From the NCBI GenBank assembly GCA_002197545.1, contig NFUO01000373.1, forward strand, positions 50,075-114,074: a stretch of DNA of 64,000 nt, in the 5' to 3' direction. A program made the translations under genes and the position numbers. Of this stretch, positions 1 to 8,482 are shown piece by piece. Under the pieces are notes generated by a model that saw only the letters and a list, made by a program, of their open reading frames with translations, searched no databases and was not told the DNA's origin. How positions within the stretch are numbered: position 1 is the first letter of the stretch; the number at the start of each line of letters is the position of its first letter. The stretch comes from Acidobacteria subdivision 2 bacterium RH1 MAG20. Its GTDB lineage: Bacteria > Acidobacteriota > Terriglobia > Terriglobales > Acidobacteriaceae.

Positions 1-51
1 TTCCGGAGCGTCCTCGGTGGTCCGGGTATTGTCAAAATGAACAACCGTCAT
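1..51 (-). CDS. 5' end of an unidentified protein (partial)
   Basis: On the minus strand an ATG at 51-49 opens a frame of 17 codons (MTVVHFDNTRTTEDAPE) that runs off the left edge of the window. It lies three bases after the TGA of the PilZ gene, and an AAGG ribosome-binding-like sequence sits in the end of that gene, so it may be the next gene of the same operon. The fragment is too short to assign a family. It could also be a chance frame. Confidence 0.4.
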   Translation of the reverse strand, partial: MTVVHFDNTRTTEDAPE

Positions 52-54
52 AAA

Positions 55-411
55 TCAGGCCTTTAGAAAGTATTCGTCAATCACAGCAGCGGCCTTTTTC
101 TCGCCATCCTGGAGAGAGTGGCGCACGACGCGGCCTCTACAGTGAATGGTTACATCTGTTGCAGACCCCATTACAGCTGAGGGCATGGCTATGGTGAACT
201 CGATTTTGCTGTCGATATCCGGCAAGCGGTCGCTTACAAAGAGCAGGCCGTTTGCGGATATATTTTCTGTCACCGCCTCAATATCGCCTTGGTCCGTGCA
301 GATATGGATAGCCAGTCTCATCGGAAAACGTACCGCGTTGCGAACTGGATTATCTCCATTCGGCTTTGGCCGTTGGCTCACACGTCCTCCTTCACCCAGC
401 CTTGCGGCCAT
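55..411 (-). CDS. PilZ-domain protein
   Basis: A 118-residue protein that is essentially one PilZ domain, the small beta-barrel that usually binds cyclic di-GMP and relays it to motility, polysaccharide or pilus machinery. Both ligand motifs are visible: the RxxxR loop (R24-x3-R28, in RNAVR) and the (D/N)xSxxG motif (N50-I-S52-A-N-G55). The residues after G55 follow the expected strand pattern. It has no signal peptide or membrane segment, so it is probably a cytoplasmic single-domain adaptor. A further minus-strand frame starts three bases after its stop. The partner cannot be told from this window. Confidence 0.85.
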   Translation of the reverse strand: MAARLGEGGRVSQRPKPNGDNPVRNAVRFPMRLAIHICTDQGDIEAVTENISANGLLFVSDRLPDIDSKIEFTIAMPSAVMGSATDVTIHCRGRVVRHSLQDGEKKAAAVIDEYFLKA

Positions 412-722
412 ACACTGGTCCGTTGACTGGCATACAGGAGTCTATCGTACACACAGATACATGCTCCAGAGATTTTCTTTGAATGTGCAGAGGGGGGTGT
501 CTTTTCTGAGAACCTGTCCAAAAACTATGGAATTCAGATGCAAGGGGTTCATCAACCTTTCAAGACAGCGACGGCGTAAAACAGGCAACGGCGAAATACA
601 GGGGTCTCTCCACTGCGACGGCAAAAGCGCCGCCTTCGGTCGAGATGACATAGTTTTGGTGGTGGGGTTGAGTAGAACAGGCAACTGCAAAAGAACTTTC
701 ACAGTAATTTTAAGACAAGTTC
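412..722. other. Gene-free stretch with a degenerate dispersed repeat
   Basis: No convincing gene in 311 bases between the PilZ gene and the LuxR-type regulator, both on the minus strand. Bases 601-650 (GGGGTCTCTCCACTGCGACG, then GGCAAAAGCGCCGCC and CTTCGGTCGAGATGACA) resemble a repeat often seen between genes of soil bacteria, of the general form 'TTCGCT-CAGAATGACA'. A short direct repeat, ACAGGCAAC-GC-AAA, flanks it near 583 and 676. The region must also carry the promoter of the PilZ gene. Confidence 0.5.
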
Positions 723-1379
723 TCAGGCGGTTTTCATCTCGATCAGATTCCCCGCCTTCGCCGCAGCCTCGGCCAGAACGCGGTGATGGATCGTAAAAAG
801 GGCCAGCTCCAGCCGGTCAGACACGCCGATCTTGTCGTAGATGCCGCGCAGATAATTCTTGATGACCTGTTCCTTCGTTCCCAGTTGCGTGGCAATCTCC
901 TTGTTCTTGCAGCCCTGAACGATCAACGCGACGATTTGCATCTCCTTCGGCGTCAGCCGATCGCGAACCCGCATCCCTACGCTGTCGGCGGCCTGCATGG
1001 TGGTGATGTTCGCGCGCTGCACAAAACGCTGTCCCCGGGCCACACGGCGGACACAGTCGACCAGCTCAGATCCAGCTACGTTACGGCACACGATGCCGTC
1101 GAGCAGGATGGCCACCTCATCGGTAAGGTGCTCTGTGTTTTCCGTAACCAGAATGACGCGGCTGCCCAGCGCATTGATTCGGGCAAGCAGGACAGGAAAG
1201 TCCGGACGCAGACTCGAAGCAGCAAGAACGATGGCTCCTGTGCTTGCCTCAACTGCCGCAAAAAGTCTCTCCATATTTTCGCATTGGGCGACGATGCGCA
1301 TATCGTCTTCCAATGCCAGAACGCGTGCTGCGCCAGCCCGGAATATCGCCTGATTGTCAGCGAGTATGAGTCGATTCAT
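723..1379 (-). CDS. LuxR/NarL-type regulator with degenerate receiver domain
   Basis: A 218-residue protein with a receiver-like N-terminal domain (about 1-120) and a C-terminal LuxR-type helix-turn-helix (about 142-188, LTPKEMQIVALIVQGCKNKE onward). It should bind DNA as a dimer. The receiver keeps one acidic residue (D8) and a threonine (T79), but the phospho-acceptor Asp is missing: the strand reads IVLAASS, with Ala at about position 54, and the conserved Lys is replaced near R99. It is therefore probably not switched by ordinary Asp phosphorylation. It is divergent from the receiver/reductase gene across a 196-base gap and may regulate it. The ATG at 1379 is the natural start. Confidence 0.8.
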   Translation of the reverse strand: MNRLILADNQAIFRAGAARVLALEDDMRIVAQCENMERLFAAVEASTGAIVLAASSLRPDFPVLLARINALGSRVILVTENTEHLTDEVAILLDGIVCRNVAGSELVDCVRRVARGQRFVQRANITTMQAADSVGMRVRDRLTPKEMQIVALIVQGCKNKEIATQLGTKEQVIKNYLRGIYDKIGVSDRLELALFTIHHRVLAEAAAKAGNLIEMKTA

Positions 1380-1575
1380 GGGTAATTCTGTCTCCTGCCA
1401 GGGATCTACCGTTCCGTAATTGCCTCATCGGCGGATTGCGGCTGGCATAAGGGAATGTCCATAAATAGGACAATTGCAGCCGCAAATAGATTCACAGAGA
1501 GAGCCTTTCTAATCAATGCGATATGTTTCTGAACCCTGAAGCCCTCCAACACAATCGAATGATACGTGCGGGTAT

Positions 1576-3255
1576 GTGGAAAACACGCCCGCGAAGTATA
1601 ACAAGGGTATGCCCAAGCCTATTCTGTTAGCCATCGACGACGACACCAGCGTCCTGGAAGCTGTCGTTCAGGACCTGCGCCGCCACTACGGTCAAAGCTA
1701 CCGCATCGTTCGCGCAGCCTCAGGCGCCGCGGCGCTCGACATCTGTCGCCAGCTTCTTGAGCGCAAGGACATCGTCGCCCTCTTTCTCTCCGACCAGCGC
1801 ATGCCTGGAATGACCGGGGTCGACTTCCTTCAGCAAGTGCTCAAGCTCTATCCTGACGCAAAGCGAGTTCTGCTGACGGCCTACGCCGACACGGAAGCGG
1901 CAATACGCGCCATCAACACCGCGAAGATCCACTATTACCTGAACAAGCCGTGGGACCCGCCGGAAGAGAAACTTTACCCCGTCCTGGACGATCTGCTCGA
2001 AGCCTGGAAGCAAGGGTACAGGCCGCCGTTTGAAGGCATTCGGGTGGTCGGCGTGCGCTGGTCCGCGGCCGACCATGCTGTGCGCGACTTCCTCTCCCGC
2101 AACCGCATCCCCTATCAATGGCTGAATCCGGAGCAGAATCCGGACGCTCTCAGCCTGCTGAAGGAAAAAGGAATTGACGACGCCAAGCTGCCAGTCGTGC
2201 TTTTCGGGGACGGGACAGCGTTGGTACAACCTTCATCGACTGAGCTGGCGCATAAACTTGGCCTCCCTACCCAGGCACAACAGAAGTTCTATGACGTCGT
2301 TGTGGTGGGCGCGGGGCCAGCCGGACTCGCGGCGGGCGTCTACGGAGCCTCTGAGGGGCTGCGCACGCTGATTGTGGAGCCCAATGCGGTTGGAGGGCAG
2401 GCGGGTTCAAGCTCGAAGATTGAAAACTACCTTGGCTTTCCAGCAGGCATTAGCGGCGACGAGCTGGCGAAGAGAGCGTTTCTGCAGGCGGGCAGGCTGG
2501 GAGCCGAGTTCCTTCTGCAACAGGTCACCTGCATCCGGTCCGAAAACCAATATCACATCGTCCAGATGAAGGATGGGCGCGAGGTGACGTGTCACGTTTG
2601 CCTGATCGCTACCGGGGTCGCCTACTGCAAGCTGGATATTCCGGGAGCCGACAAGTTGAGCGGCGCGGGCGTGTACTACGGGGCGGCTCTCACGGAAGCG
2701 ATGTCCTGCGCGGACGAAGTAGTGTACATCGTCGGCGGCGCCAACTCCGCGGGCCAGGCTGCCATGCACTTCTCCCGGTATGCGGCGGAGGTTCACATGC
2801 TTGTACGCGCAGATTCGCTCGAAAAAAGCATGTCGAAGTATCTGATTGACCAGATTCAGGCCACGCCAAATATCATTGTCGAAACCCAGACTGAAGTCAT
2901 TGCCATGTCTGGCAATGACCATCTTGAGTGTCTGATGCTGAAGACGCCGCGCGGCGAAGAAGCACGGCCAGCCAGTTCCCTGTTCATCTTCATCGGGGCG
3001 GCGCCCAAGACGGACTGGCTGCCGAAAGAGCTTGCCTGCGACAGCAAAGGTTTCATTCTGGCAGGGCCTGACCTCAAAGCGAAGTCGGCCGGAGCATGGT
3101 CTCTCGACCGTTCGCCCTATCTGCTGGAGACCAGCGTTCCCGGCATCTTTGTCGCCGGCGACGTTCGCTACAACTCAGTAAAACGATGCGCCTCCGCCGT
3201 GGGCGAGGGCTCCATCGCAATTCAGTTTGTGCATCAGTATCTTGCGACACTTTGA
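1576..3255 (+). CDS. Fused response-regulator receiver / thioredoxin-reductase-like flavoprotein
   Basis: A 559-residue fusion. Residues about 13-135 form a normal receiver domain, with acidic DDD at 21-23, phospho-acceptor D73, T101 and K124. Residues about 150-232 look like a glutaredoxin/thioredoxin fold without cysteines (VRWSAADHAVRDFLSRNRIP). Residues about 238-559 are a pyridine-nucleotide-disulfide reductase with the FAD motif GAGPAG (245-250), an NAD(P) motif IVGGANSAG (385-393) and the C-terminal FAD motif VAGD. The redox-active CxxC of thioredoxin reductase, expected near 370-378, is absent (YYGAALTEAMSC). It is thus a reductase-like sensor or effector, not a classical TrxR. The kinase gene follows after 23 bases and is its likely phospho-donor. 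GTG at 1576 is used here; ATG at 1609 is an equally good start. Confidence 0.85.
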   Translation: MENTPAKYNKGMPKPILLAIDDDTSVLEAVVQDLRRHYGQSYRIVRAASGAAALDICRQLLERKDIVALFLSDQRMPGMTGVDFLQQVLKLYPDAKRVLLTAYADTEAAIRAINTAKIHYYLNKPWDPPEEKLYPVLDDLLEAWKQGYRPPFEGIRVVGVRWSAADHAVRDFLSRNRIPYQWLNPEQNPDALSLLKEKGIDDAKLPVVLFGDGTALVQPSSTELAHKLGLPTQAQQKFYDVVVVGAGPAGLAAGVYGASEGLRTLIVEPNAVGGQAGSSSKIENYLGFPAGISGDELAKRAFLQAGRLGAEFLLQQVTCIRSENQYHIVQMKDGREVTCHVCLIATGVAYCKLDIPGADKLSGAGVYYGAALTEAMSCADEVVYIVGGANSAGQAAMHFSRYAAEVHMLVRADSLEKSMSKYLIDQIQATPNIIVETQTEVIAMSGNDHLECLMLKTPRGEEARPASSLFIFIGAAPKTDWLPKELACDSKGFILAGPDLKAKSAGAWSLDRSPYLLETSVPGIFVAGDVRYNSVKRCASAVGEGSIAIQFVHQYLATL

Positions 3256-3278
3256 AAGGCATCTGCCTCAGTAAAACA

Positions 3279-4757
3279 ATGAGTGAACAAACACAATCCG
3301 TCCAGACGAAACCAACCCTCCACATGAGCGATGCGCTCTTCGCCAAATTGCGCACAGTGCCGATCCTGTCATCGTTGAACGACGAGGAATTGCGCTGCCT
3401 CGAAGGCGCGGAGGAGATCCATCTCCAGAAAAACGATCTCCTGGCCCGTCAAGGCGAAGTCGCCCACTACTTCTGGATATTGTTGGAGGGGGAGTTACGC
3501 CTCTTTCAGACGCTTCCCGATGGAAAAGAGGCCGTTCTCGCCCCTATCTCCCGCGGGAACGCCTTTGGCGAGGTGCCGCTGCTGTCGAATACCCCTAATC
3601 TTGTCAGCCTTCGCGCCGCTGAGCCGGCCCACCTGCTTCAGTTCGACGAAGAGGCGTTCTGGAACCTGATGACGACCTGCCCTGATGTGCGCAAGGCAAT
3701 CCTCGGGAACATGGCATCGAGAATACAGAAGCTGCAGAGTATTGCCATTCAGCAGGAAAAGATGGCCTCGCTGGGCACGCTCGCAGCAGGGTTGATGCAT
3801 GAGTTGAACAATCCTGGAGCCGCTGCCCGCCGTGCCGCCTCGCAGCTCAGGGAAAATCTGATGCGAATGCACGAGCTGACCGCAAAATTCAGTCGCATCG
3901 ATTTGAGTCAGGAACAAAAGCAGTGCATGTTCGATCTACAGGAGCACGCGCTCGCGGCCAAGCAACCCCTTCATATGAACTCGCTCGAACAAAGCGATGC
4001 CGAAGAGGCCCTGGCCGAGTGGATGGAACAAGCCAACATCGAGAACGCCTGGAAGATGGCGCCGACGCTCGTGTCGATTGGAATCGATTCAGGCGAACTG
4101 CAATGCGCCCGCAACGCGTTTCCAACTGAGAGTTTCTACGACGCTCTCAGTTGGCTGGCCGCGCTTGTCTCCAGCATGCAGCTTGTGGGCACCATTGAGG
4201 AAAGTATCGGCCGTGTCTCCGACCTTGTTCTCGCCGTGAAGTCCTATGCCTACGAAGGGAAAGGCCAGCGCCAGACGGTCGATATCAACAACAGCATTCA
4301 CGCCACCCTTGTGATTCTTGGTCACAAGTTCCGCGAGAAGGAGATCGTCGTGGAGAAAGAGCTGGCCACCGATCTTCCGGTGTTTCAGGCGCAGTGCTCC
4401 GGCCTCAATCAGATCTGGACCAATCTGCTCGACAACGCAATCGACGCCGCTCCCCAGCAAGGCCGCATCGCTGTACGAACGTGGGTCGAGAAGACGCTTA
4501 ACGATGGACGCACGGAAATCTGCATCAGCATCAGCGACAACGGCAGTGGAATCCCCGCCGAATGCCAGACGCATATCTTCGATCCCTTCTACACCACCAA
4601 GCCCATGGGCGTCGGCACGGGAATTGGCCTCGGAATCGTGCATCGCATCGTGGAGCAAAATGGCGGCACCATCCGCTTCGCCTCTGAGCCCGGCAATACA
4701 GAGTTTGTTGTCCGCCTCCCCATCGACAACACCCAGCCGCAAACACAGGCCACTTAA
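3279..4757 (+). CDS. Cyclic-nucleotide-binding-domain sensor histidine kinase
   Basis: A 492-residue cytoplasmic kinase. Residues about 25-150 form a CRP/FNR-type cyclic-nucleotide-binding domain (GEVAHYFWILLEGELRLFQT, then GNAFGEVPLL). The dimerisation/phosphorylation helix has the H-box GLMHELNNPG with H174 as probable phospho-site. The ATPase domain shows the N-box (WTNLLDNAIDAA), G1 (DNGSGIP) and G2 (GTGIGLGI). There is no transmembrane segment, so the signal is internal. An in-frame extension reaches upstream to 3096 but lies inside the preceding gene; ATG 3279 follows the reductase stop by 23 bases. The two genes are probably co-transcribed and form a two-component pair. Confidence 0.88.
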   Translation: MSEQTQSVQTKPTLHMSDALFAKLRTVPILSSLNDEELRCLEGAEEIHLQKNDLLARQGEVAHYFWILLEGELRLFQTLPDGKEAVLAPISRGNAFGEVPLLSNTPNLVSLRAAEPAHLLQFDEEAFWNLMTTCPDVRKAILGNMASRIQKLQSIAIQQEKMASLGTLAAGLMHELNNPGAAARRAASQLRENLMRMHELTAKFSRIDLSQEQKQCMFDLQEHALAAKQPLHMNSLEQSDAEEALAEWMEQANIENAWKMAPTLVSIGIDSGELQCARNAFPTESFYDALSWLAALVSSMQLVGTIEESIGRVSDLVLAVKSYAYEGKGQRQTVDINNSIHATLVILGHKFREKEIVVEKELATDLPVFQAQCSGLNQIWTNLLDNAIDAAPQQGRIAVRTWVEKTLNDGRTEICISISDNGSGIPAECQTHIFDPFYTTKPMGVGTGIGLGIVHRIVEQNGGTIRFASEPGNTEFVVRLPIDNTQPQTQAT

Positions 4758-4807
4758 AGTGGCTTGCCCCAATAACGTTGGGGCCTGCAGAGCAAATTAG
4801 TTCAGAA

Positions 4808-4847
4808 GAGGTGACTTGCCCCAAGCTATCAGAGGGCAAGTCACCTC
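4808..4847. terminator. 14-bp perfect hairpin between convergent genes
   Basis: GAGGTGACTTGCCC at 4808-4821 is matched exactly by its reverse complement at 4834-4847, with a 12-base loop. It sits between the ends of the kinase gene (plus) and the TonB receptor gene (minus). There is no long T-run on either side, so termination is inferred from position and stem strength. A related sequence, GTGGCTTGCCCC, occurs just upstream at 4759-4770. Confidence 0.55.
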
Positions 4848-4859
4848 AGACTAAATGCG

Positions 4860-7800
4860 CTAGAAAGTGTACCGGAGGCTGAATTGGAATTGACGTTCAG
4901 AGGCGTAGGTGCCGCCTTTTTGCGTCACGCGGCCAAAGTTACCGCTGGTTGGGCTGGTATTAGGATCATCGAGGTTGGGATGGTTCAGGTAGTTGAACGC
5001 CTCTGCCTTGAATACCAGAGCGTGGTTTTCGTGGCCGGGAATAACATGTAGCGACTTCTCCAGTGCTGAACTGAAGCTGTTGAAGCCGGGGCCTCGGATG
5101 TTGTTACGAGAGCCGCGAGGGGCGAAGGTGCCAAGCGGCGCTGCCTGGTAAACGGCGCTCTCGAACCACTGCGCTGTTCCCGTATTGCCTGCGAAGCTGT
5201 GGGGCAACTTCGGGTTGCGGGTCTCCACGTAATACTGGTTGCCGGAACCCGGTCCAACACCGGCACGATCATTACCGAGCGTCACGCCGAGTGGATGGCC
5301 GGACTGGGCCTGAATGACTCCCGAGAACTGCCAATCACCAAGAGTAGAACGGACAAAACGATTCGTTGCGTGAGTCGCATATGGGATATCCCATACGTAG
5401 TTCACGACCATAACGTGACGGTAGTCAAAGTCACTTGGACCATAGTTGAGACCGATATTGTAGACGTCGGGAACATTCGTTCCATTCGAGGAGCCGTAAT
5501 CGAGGCTCTTTGACCACGTATAGGCGACTCCGGCAAGGAAGCCCTTGGAGAGGCGCCGCTTCAGGTTGGCCTGCAGAGAGTGATAGGTGGACCCTCCAAC
5601 GTTCTCCGCTTCGAGGATGGTAGAGTAGCCGCGGAAAGGACGAAGCGCATCGGTATTCTTGATGCTCGGGTTGGCCTGAACCGTTCCTGGTTGCAGCTGG
5701 TTGACGTTGCCGAGCAGTTCCTCATGGATGCCGCGCCGGCCAACATAGCTCAAGGTAAAGGTCGCGATCTGCGGGAACTCATGCTCGAAAGTCAGGTTCC
5801 AGCCATAAGATTCCGGGCTGGGATATTGATATTTTTGTGAGGTCAGCGCGATCGGCGATGCGTTGGTGCCGACGCCTCCCGGTGTATCCACGTTGCCGAG
5901 AGTAACCGTGGAGGATGGCTGGAAGGGAGCGTTGCCGCCGACCTGCACAACGTCGCTGATGCCAAGGCGCTGGACGTAACGGCCAACGCCGCCGCGAATG
6001 ACGGTGTCAGATTGAATCTGATAGGCAAATCCAAGGCGGGGCTGGATATCGCTGAAGACGGTTGGGTGATAGTCACTGCTATAGCCGCGGAACAGACGTG
6101 CATACCCATTGGCCAGAATGTCGGCCGCAACGTGACCCTTCGCGGCACTGGGAAAACCGCTGCCCGGAATGACGACACCGTTGAGAGGATCTCCGCCGGT
6201 AACGAAGCCTGTATTTGGATCAACGGTCGGTGCGAGCGCCGGGTTCCAGTCTTTCTGACTGAAGAACGATTGGTTACCCCAGGTAGCGTGATAGGGCATC
6301 ATGACGCTGTAGCGCACACCCATTTCAAGGACCAGCTTCGGTGTGGCGCGCCATTGGTCTTGTGCGAAGCCTTCAAACATATTGCCGCGAAAGAGAGTGT
6401 AGGAACGCTGACCGATCTCTCCGTAGGTATCAAATAGCCCGAGAGCAGCATTCGCGACAGCGGACCCTGTAGTTTGCGTTCCGTTTACGCGCCGGTCGGT
6501 GAAGAGGAAGAGGCCGTTCTGGTTATTGGTCGTACCCGGCCTGGTGTTGTCGACGCTGATCTGGTCGAAGTTGTTTTCGCCCGCGTACTCCCATAGACCG
6601 CCGATCTTAACAGTGTGGCTTCCCCAGACCTTGGTGATGTTATCGCCGAGGTCATACACCATGCCGCCCGACCGCGAAGGGTACGGCCCGCCATCGAGAG
6701 TGCCGAAGTTGGCAAGTTGAATCGTGGGAATCTTGTTCGGGATTGTCTTCGTTGCGGCGGGGTACAGGTACGGGTAGTTGATGCCGTACTTGGTGCGGTC
6801 GTAGAGGCCCAGGGATGTGTCGATTCCAATGTTGACGTGGTCAGCGGCAGCGGAGACATAGAACTCGTTGACCGTGGTGGGGCTGATGGTCCAGGTGTAG
6901 TGAAAGACTGCCACCTGGTTGGGACGAGTAAAGATACGCGGGTTGCGATTGAAGTTGCCGAAGTGCGGCTCGTAATCGTTGTAGTTGTAATTGAGCAGGC
7001 TGAAACGGAAGTGATGCGCCTGGAGCGGCACGAAGTCGATAATGATGGTGTCCTTGCGCTGCTTCTCGGTATAGAGCGCAGAGTCGATCCAGTTGTTACT
7101 CGGGTTATTGAATAGATTGGCTGCAGGGTAAGCGTTGAGCAGAGCAATACCATTGGGGCTTAGCTGGCCTGGGGGAATGATATTGTTTGCATAAGGCGTA
7201 TGGGTGTTGGGATCAACGATCTGTACGGGCGTGTTATAGAAGATATTGGGGCCGAGCAGTTCGCTGAAGTTACCCGTGCGCATCAGCGCTGTGGGAACTT
7301 TTTGCTGAGCGAGGTCGTCGTGGTTGTAGCGCACCCACTCCTGTCCAAGCAGGAAGAACAGTTTGGAGCGATTTTTGTTGAAGTGACCGGGAATATAGAT
7401 TGGACCGTTCAGGTTCCAGCCGAACTGGTTGTAGCGGAAAGCCTGCCGCCCGAGGCCCGCGTTATTGCGTTGCCAGGTGTTGGCGTTGAGCGCAGTGTTG
7501 CGGAAATATTCGAAGACGCTGCCATGAAAGTTGTCCGTACCGCTCTTCGGGATGATGCGGACCTGACCGCCTGCGGTGCGACCGTACTCAGCCGGATAGC
7601 TGGTGGTAAGGATCTGGACCTGCGAGGTCGAGTCGACGTCGGCCACACCGACGCTGGTGCCGTTCGACCGTGTGCGCACCATAGGCACGCCGTCGAAGGT
7701 GAGCAGGCTCTCCTGCGATCGCGCACCGTTGACGTTAATGCCGTTGTCGAGGCCGAAGTTGAAGGCCGCCATCGAGTTGCCGCGCACAACACCAGGCTCA

Positions 7801-8291
7801 AGCTGGGAAAGGTAGAGCGGGTTGCGTCCATTGAGCTGGATGTCCTTGACTTGCTCCTGAGTGACGAGCTGGCCGACTGAAGCACTCTCGGTCTGCACAG
7901 TATTGACGCCTGCCTCCACAGTGACCTCGGTTGCGGTAGAGCCAATCTTCATGGAGATGTCGATGTTCCTGCCGATGCTGGGATCGAGGTGCACATCGGT
8001 AAGCGTCGTCGTCTGAAAGCCAGTTACCTCGGCACGAATGCTGTAGTCGCCCGGGGGCAGATTGGTAAGGGTAAAGTTACCGCTTTCGTTGCTCGTGATG
8101 GAACGATCGGCACGAGTTGCATTGTTGTGAACCGTGATCTTGGCGTTTGGAAGCAATGCGCCCGATGCATCGGTAACAGTGCCGGCGATAGACGAGCTGT
8201 CAGATTGAGCCAGAATCGGAGCCCCGAGCGTAAACAAACAAATCGTAGCGAACAGCAGCGTATAGAAGAACATTGAACCGACTTTTTTCAT
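4860..8291 (-). CDS. TonB-dependent receptor, Oar-like, with carboxypeptidase-regulatory domain
   Basis: A 1143-residue outer-membrane protein. Residues 1-29 are a signal peptide ending in APILAQ. About 33-112 is a carboxypeptidase-D regulatory-like domain (SIAGTVTDASGALLPNAKIT). About 120-250 is a plug-like region (QVKDIQLNGRNPLYLSQLEP), followed by a long beta-barrel ending in aromatic residues (FQFSLRYTF). This is the Oar/SusC-like type greatly expanded in Terriglobia and thought to import oligosaccharides or other large nutrients with TonB energy. The start at 8291 is supported by GGAGG just upstream; an in-frame codon at 8342 adds 17 unlikely residues. It is divergent from a LacI regulator, which suggests sugar control. 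The substrate is unknown. Confidence 0.9.
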   Translation of the reverse strand: MKKVGSMFFYTLLFATICLFTLGAPILAQSDSSSIAGTVTDASGALLPNAKITVHNNATRADRSITSNESGNFTLTNLPPGDYSIRAEVTGFQTTTLTDVHLDPSIGRNIDISMKIGSTATEVTVEAGVNTVQTESASVGQLVTQEQVKDIQLNGRNPLYLSQLEPGVVRGNSMAAFNFGLDNGINVNGARSQESLLTFDGVPMVRTRSNGTSVGVADVDSTSQVQILTTSYPAEYGRTAGGQVRIIPKSGTDNFHGSVFEYFRNTALNANTWQRNNAGLGRQAFRYNQFGWNLNGPIYIPGHFNKNRSKLFFLLGQEWVRYNHDDLAQQKVPTALMRTGNFSELLGPNIFYNTPVQIVDPNTHTPYANNIIPPGQLSPNGIALLNAYPAANLFNNPSNNWIDSALYTEKQRKDTIIIDFVPLQAHHFRFSLLNYNYNDYEPHFGNFNRNPRIFTRPNQVAVFHYTWTISPTTVNEFYVSAAADHVNIGIDTSLGLYDRTKYGINYPYLYPAATKTIPNKIPTIQLANFGTLDGGPYPSRSGGMVYDLGDNITKVWGSHTVKIGGLWEYAGENNFDQISVDNTRPGTTNNQNGLFLFTDRRVNGTQTTGSAVANAALGLFDTYGEIGQRSYTLFRGNMFEGFAQDQWRATPKLVLEMGVRYSVMMPYHATWGNQSFFSQKDWNPALAPTVDPNTGFVTGGDPLNGVVIPGSGFPSAAKGHVAADILANGYARLFRGYSSDYHPTVFSDIQPRLGFAYQIQSDTVIRGGVGRYVQRLGISDVVQVGGNAPFQPSSTVTLGNVDTPGGVGTNASPIALTSQKYQYPSPESYGWNLTFEHEFPQIATFTLSYVGRRGIHEELLGNVNQLQPGTVQANPSIKNTDALRPFRGYSTILEAENVGGSTYHSLQANLKRRLSKGFLAGVAYTWSKSLDYGSSNGTNVPDVYNIGLNYGPSDFDYRHVMVVNYVWDIPYATHATNRFVRSTLGDWQFSGVIQAQSGHPLGVTLGNDRAGVGPGSGNQYYVETRNPKLPHSFAGNTGTAQWFESAVYQAAPLGTFAPRGSRNNIRGPGFNSFSSALEKSLHVIPGHENHALVFKAEAFNYLNHPNLDDPNTSPTSGNFGRVTQKGGTYASERQFQFSLRYTF

Positions 8292-8482
8292 CCCAGCCTC
8301 CAAAGTTAGCGTACAAAGTAATCGGTGTGGTTGCGCTATCACAGCATGAACATGTCTACGCGCCGAAGATGGGGTGTGTCAATCGAAAATTCCATTATTT
8401 TTCAAATATTTAAGAAACTATTATGGTGAGTATTGCGTAAAGATTTGTGATAGGCCTCTCATAAGGGAGGCGGACGGAGCCA

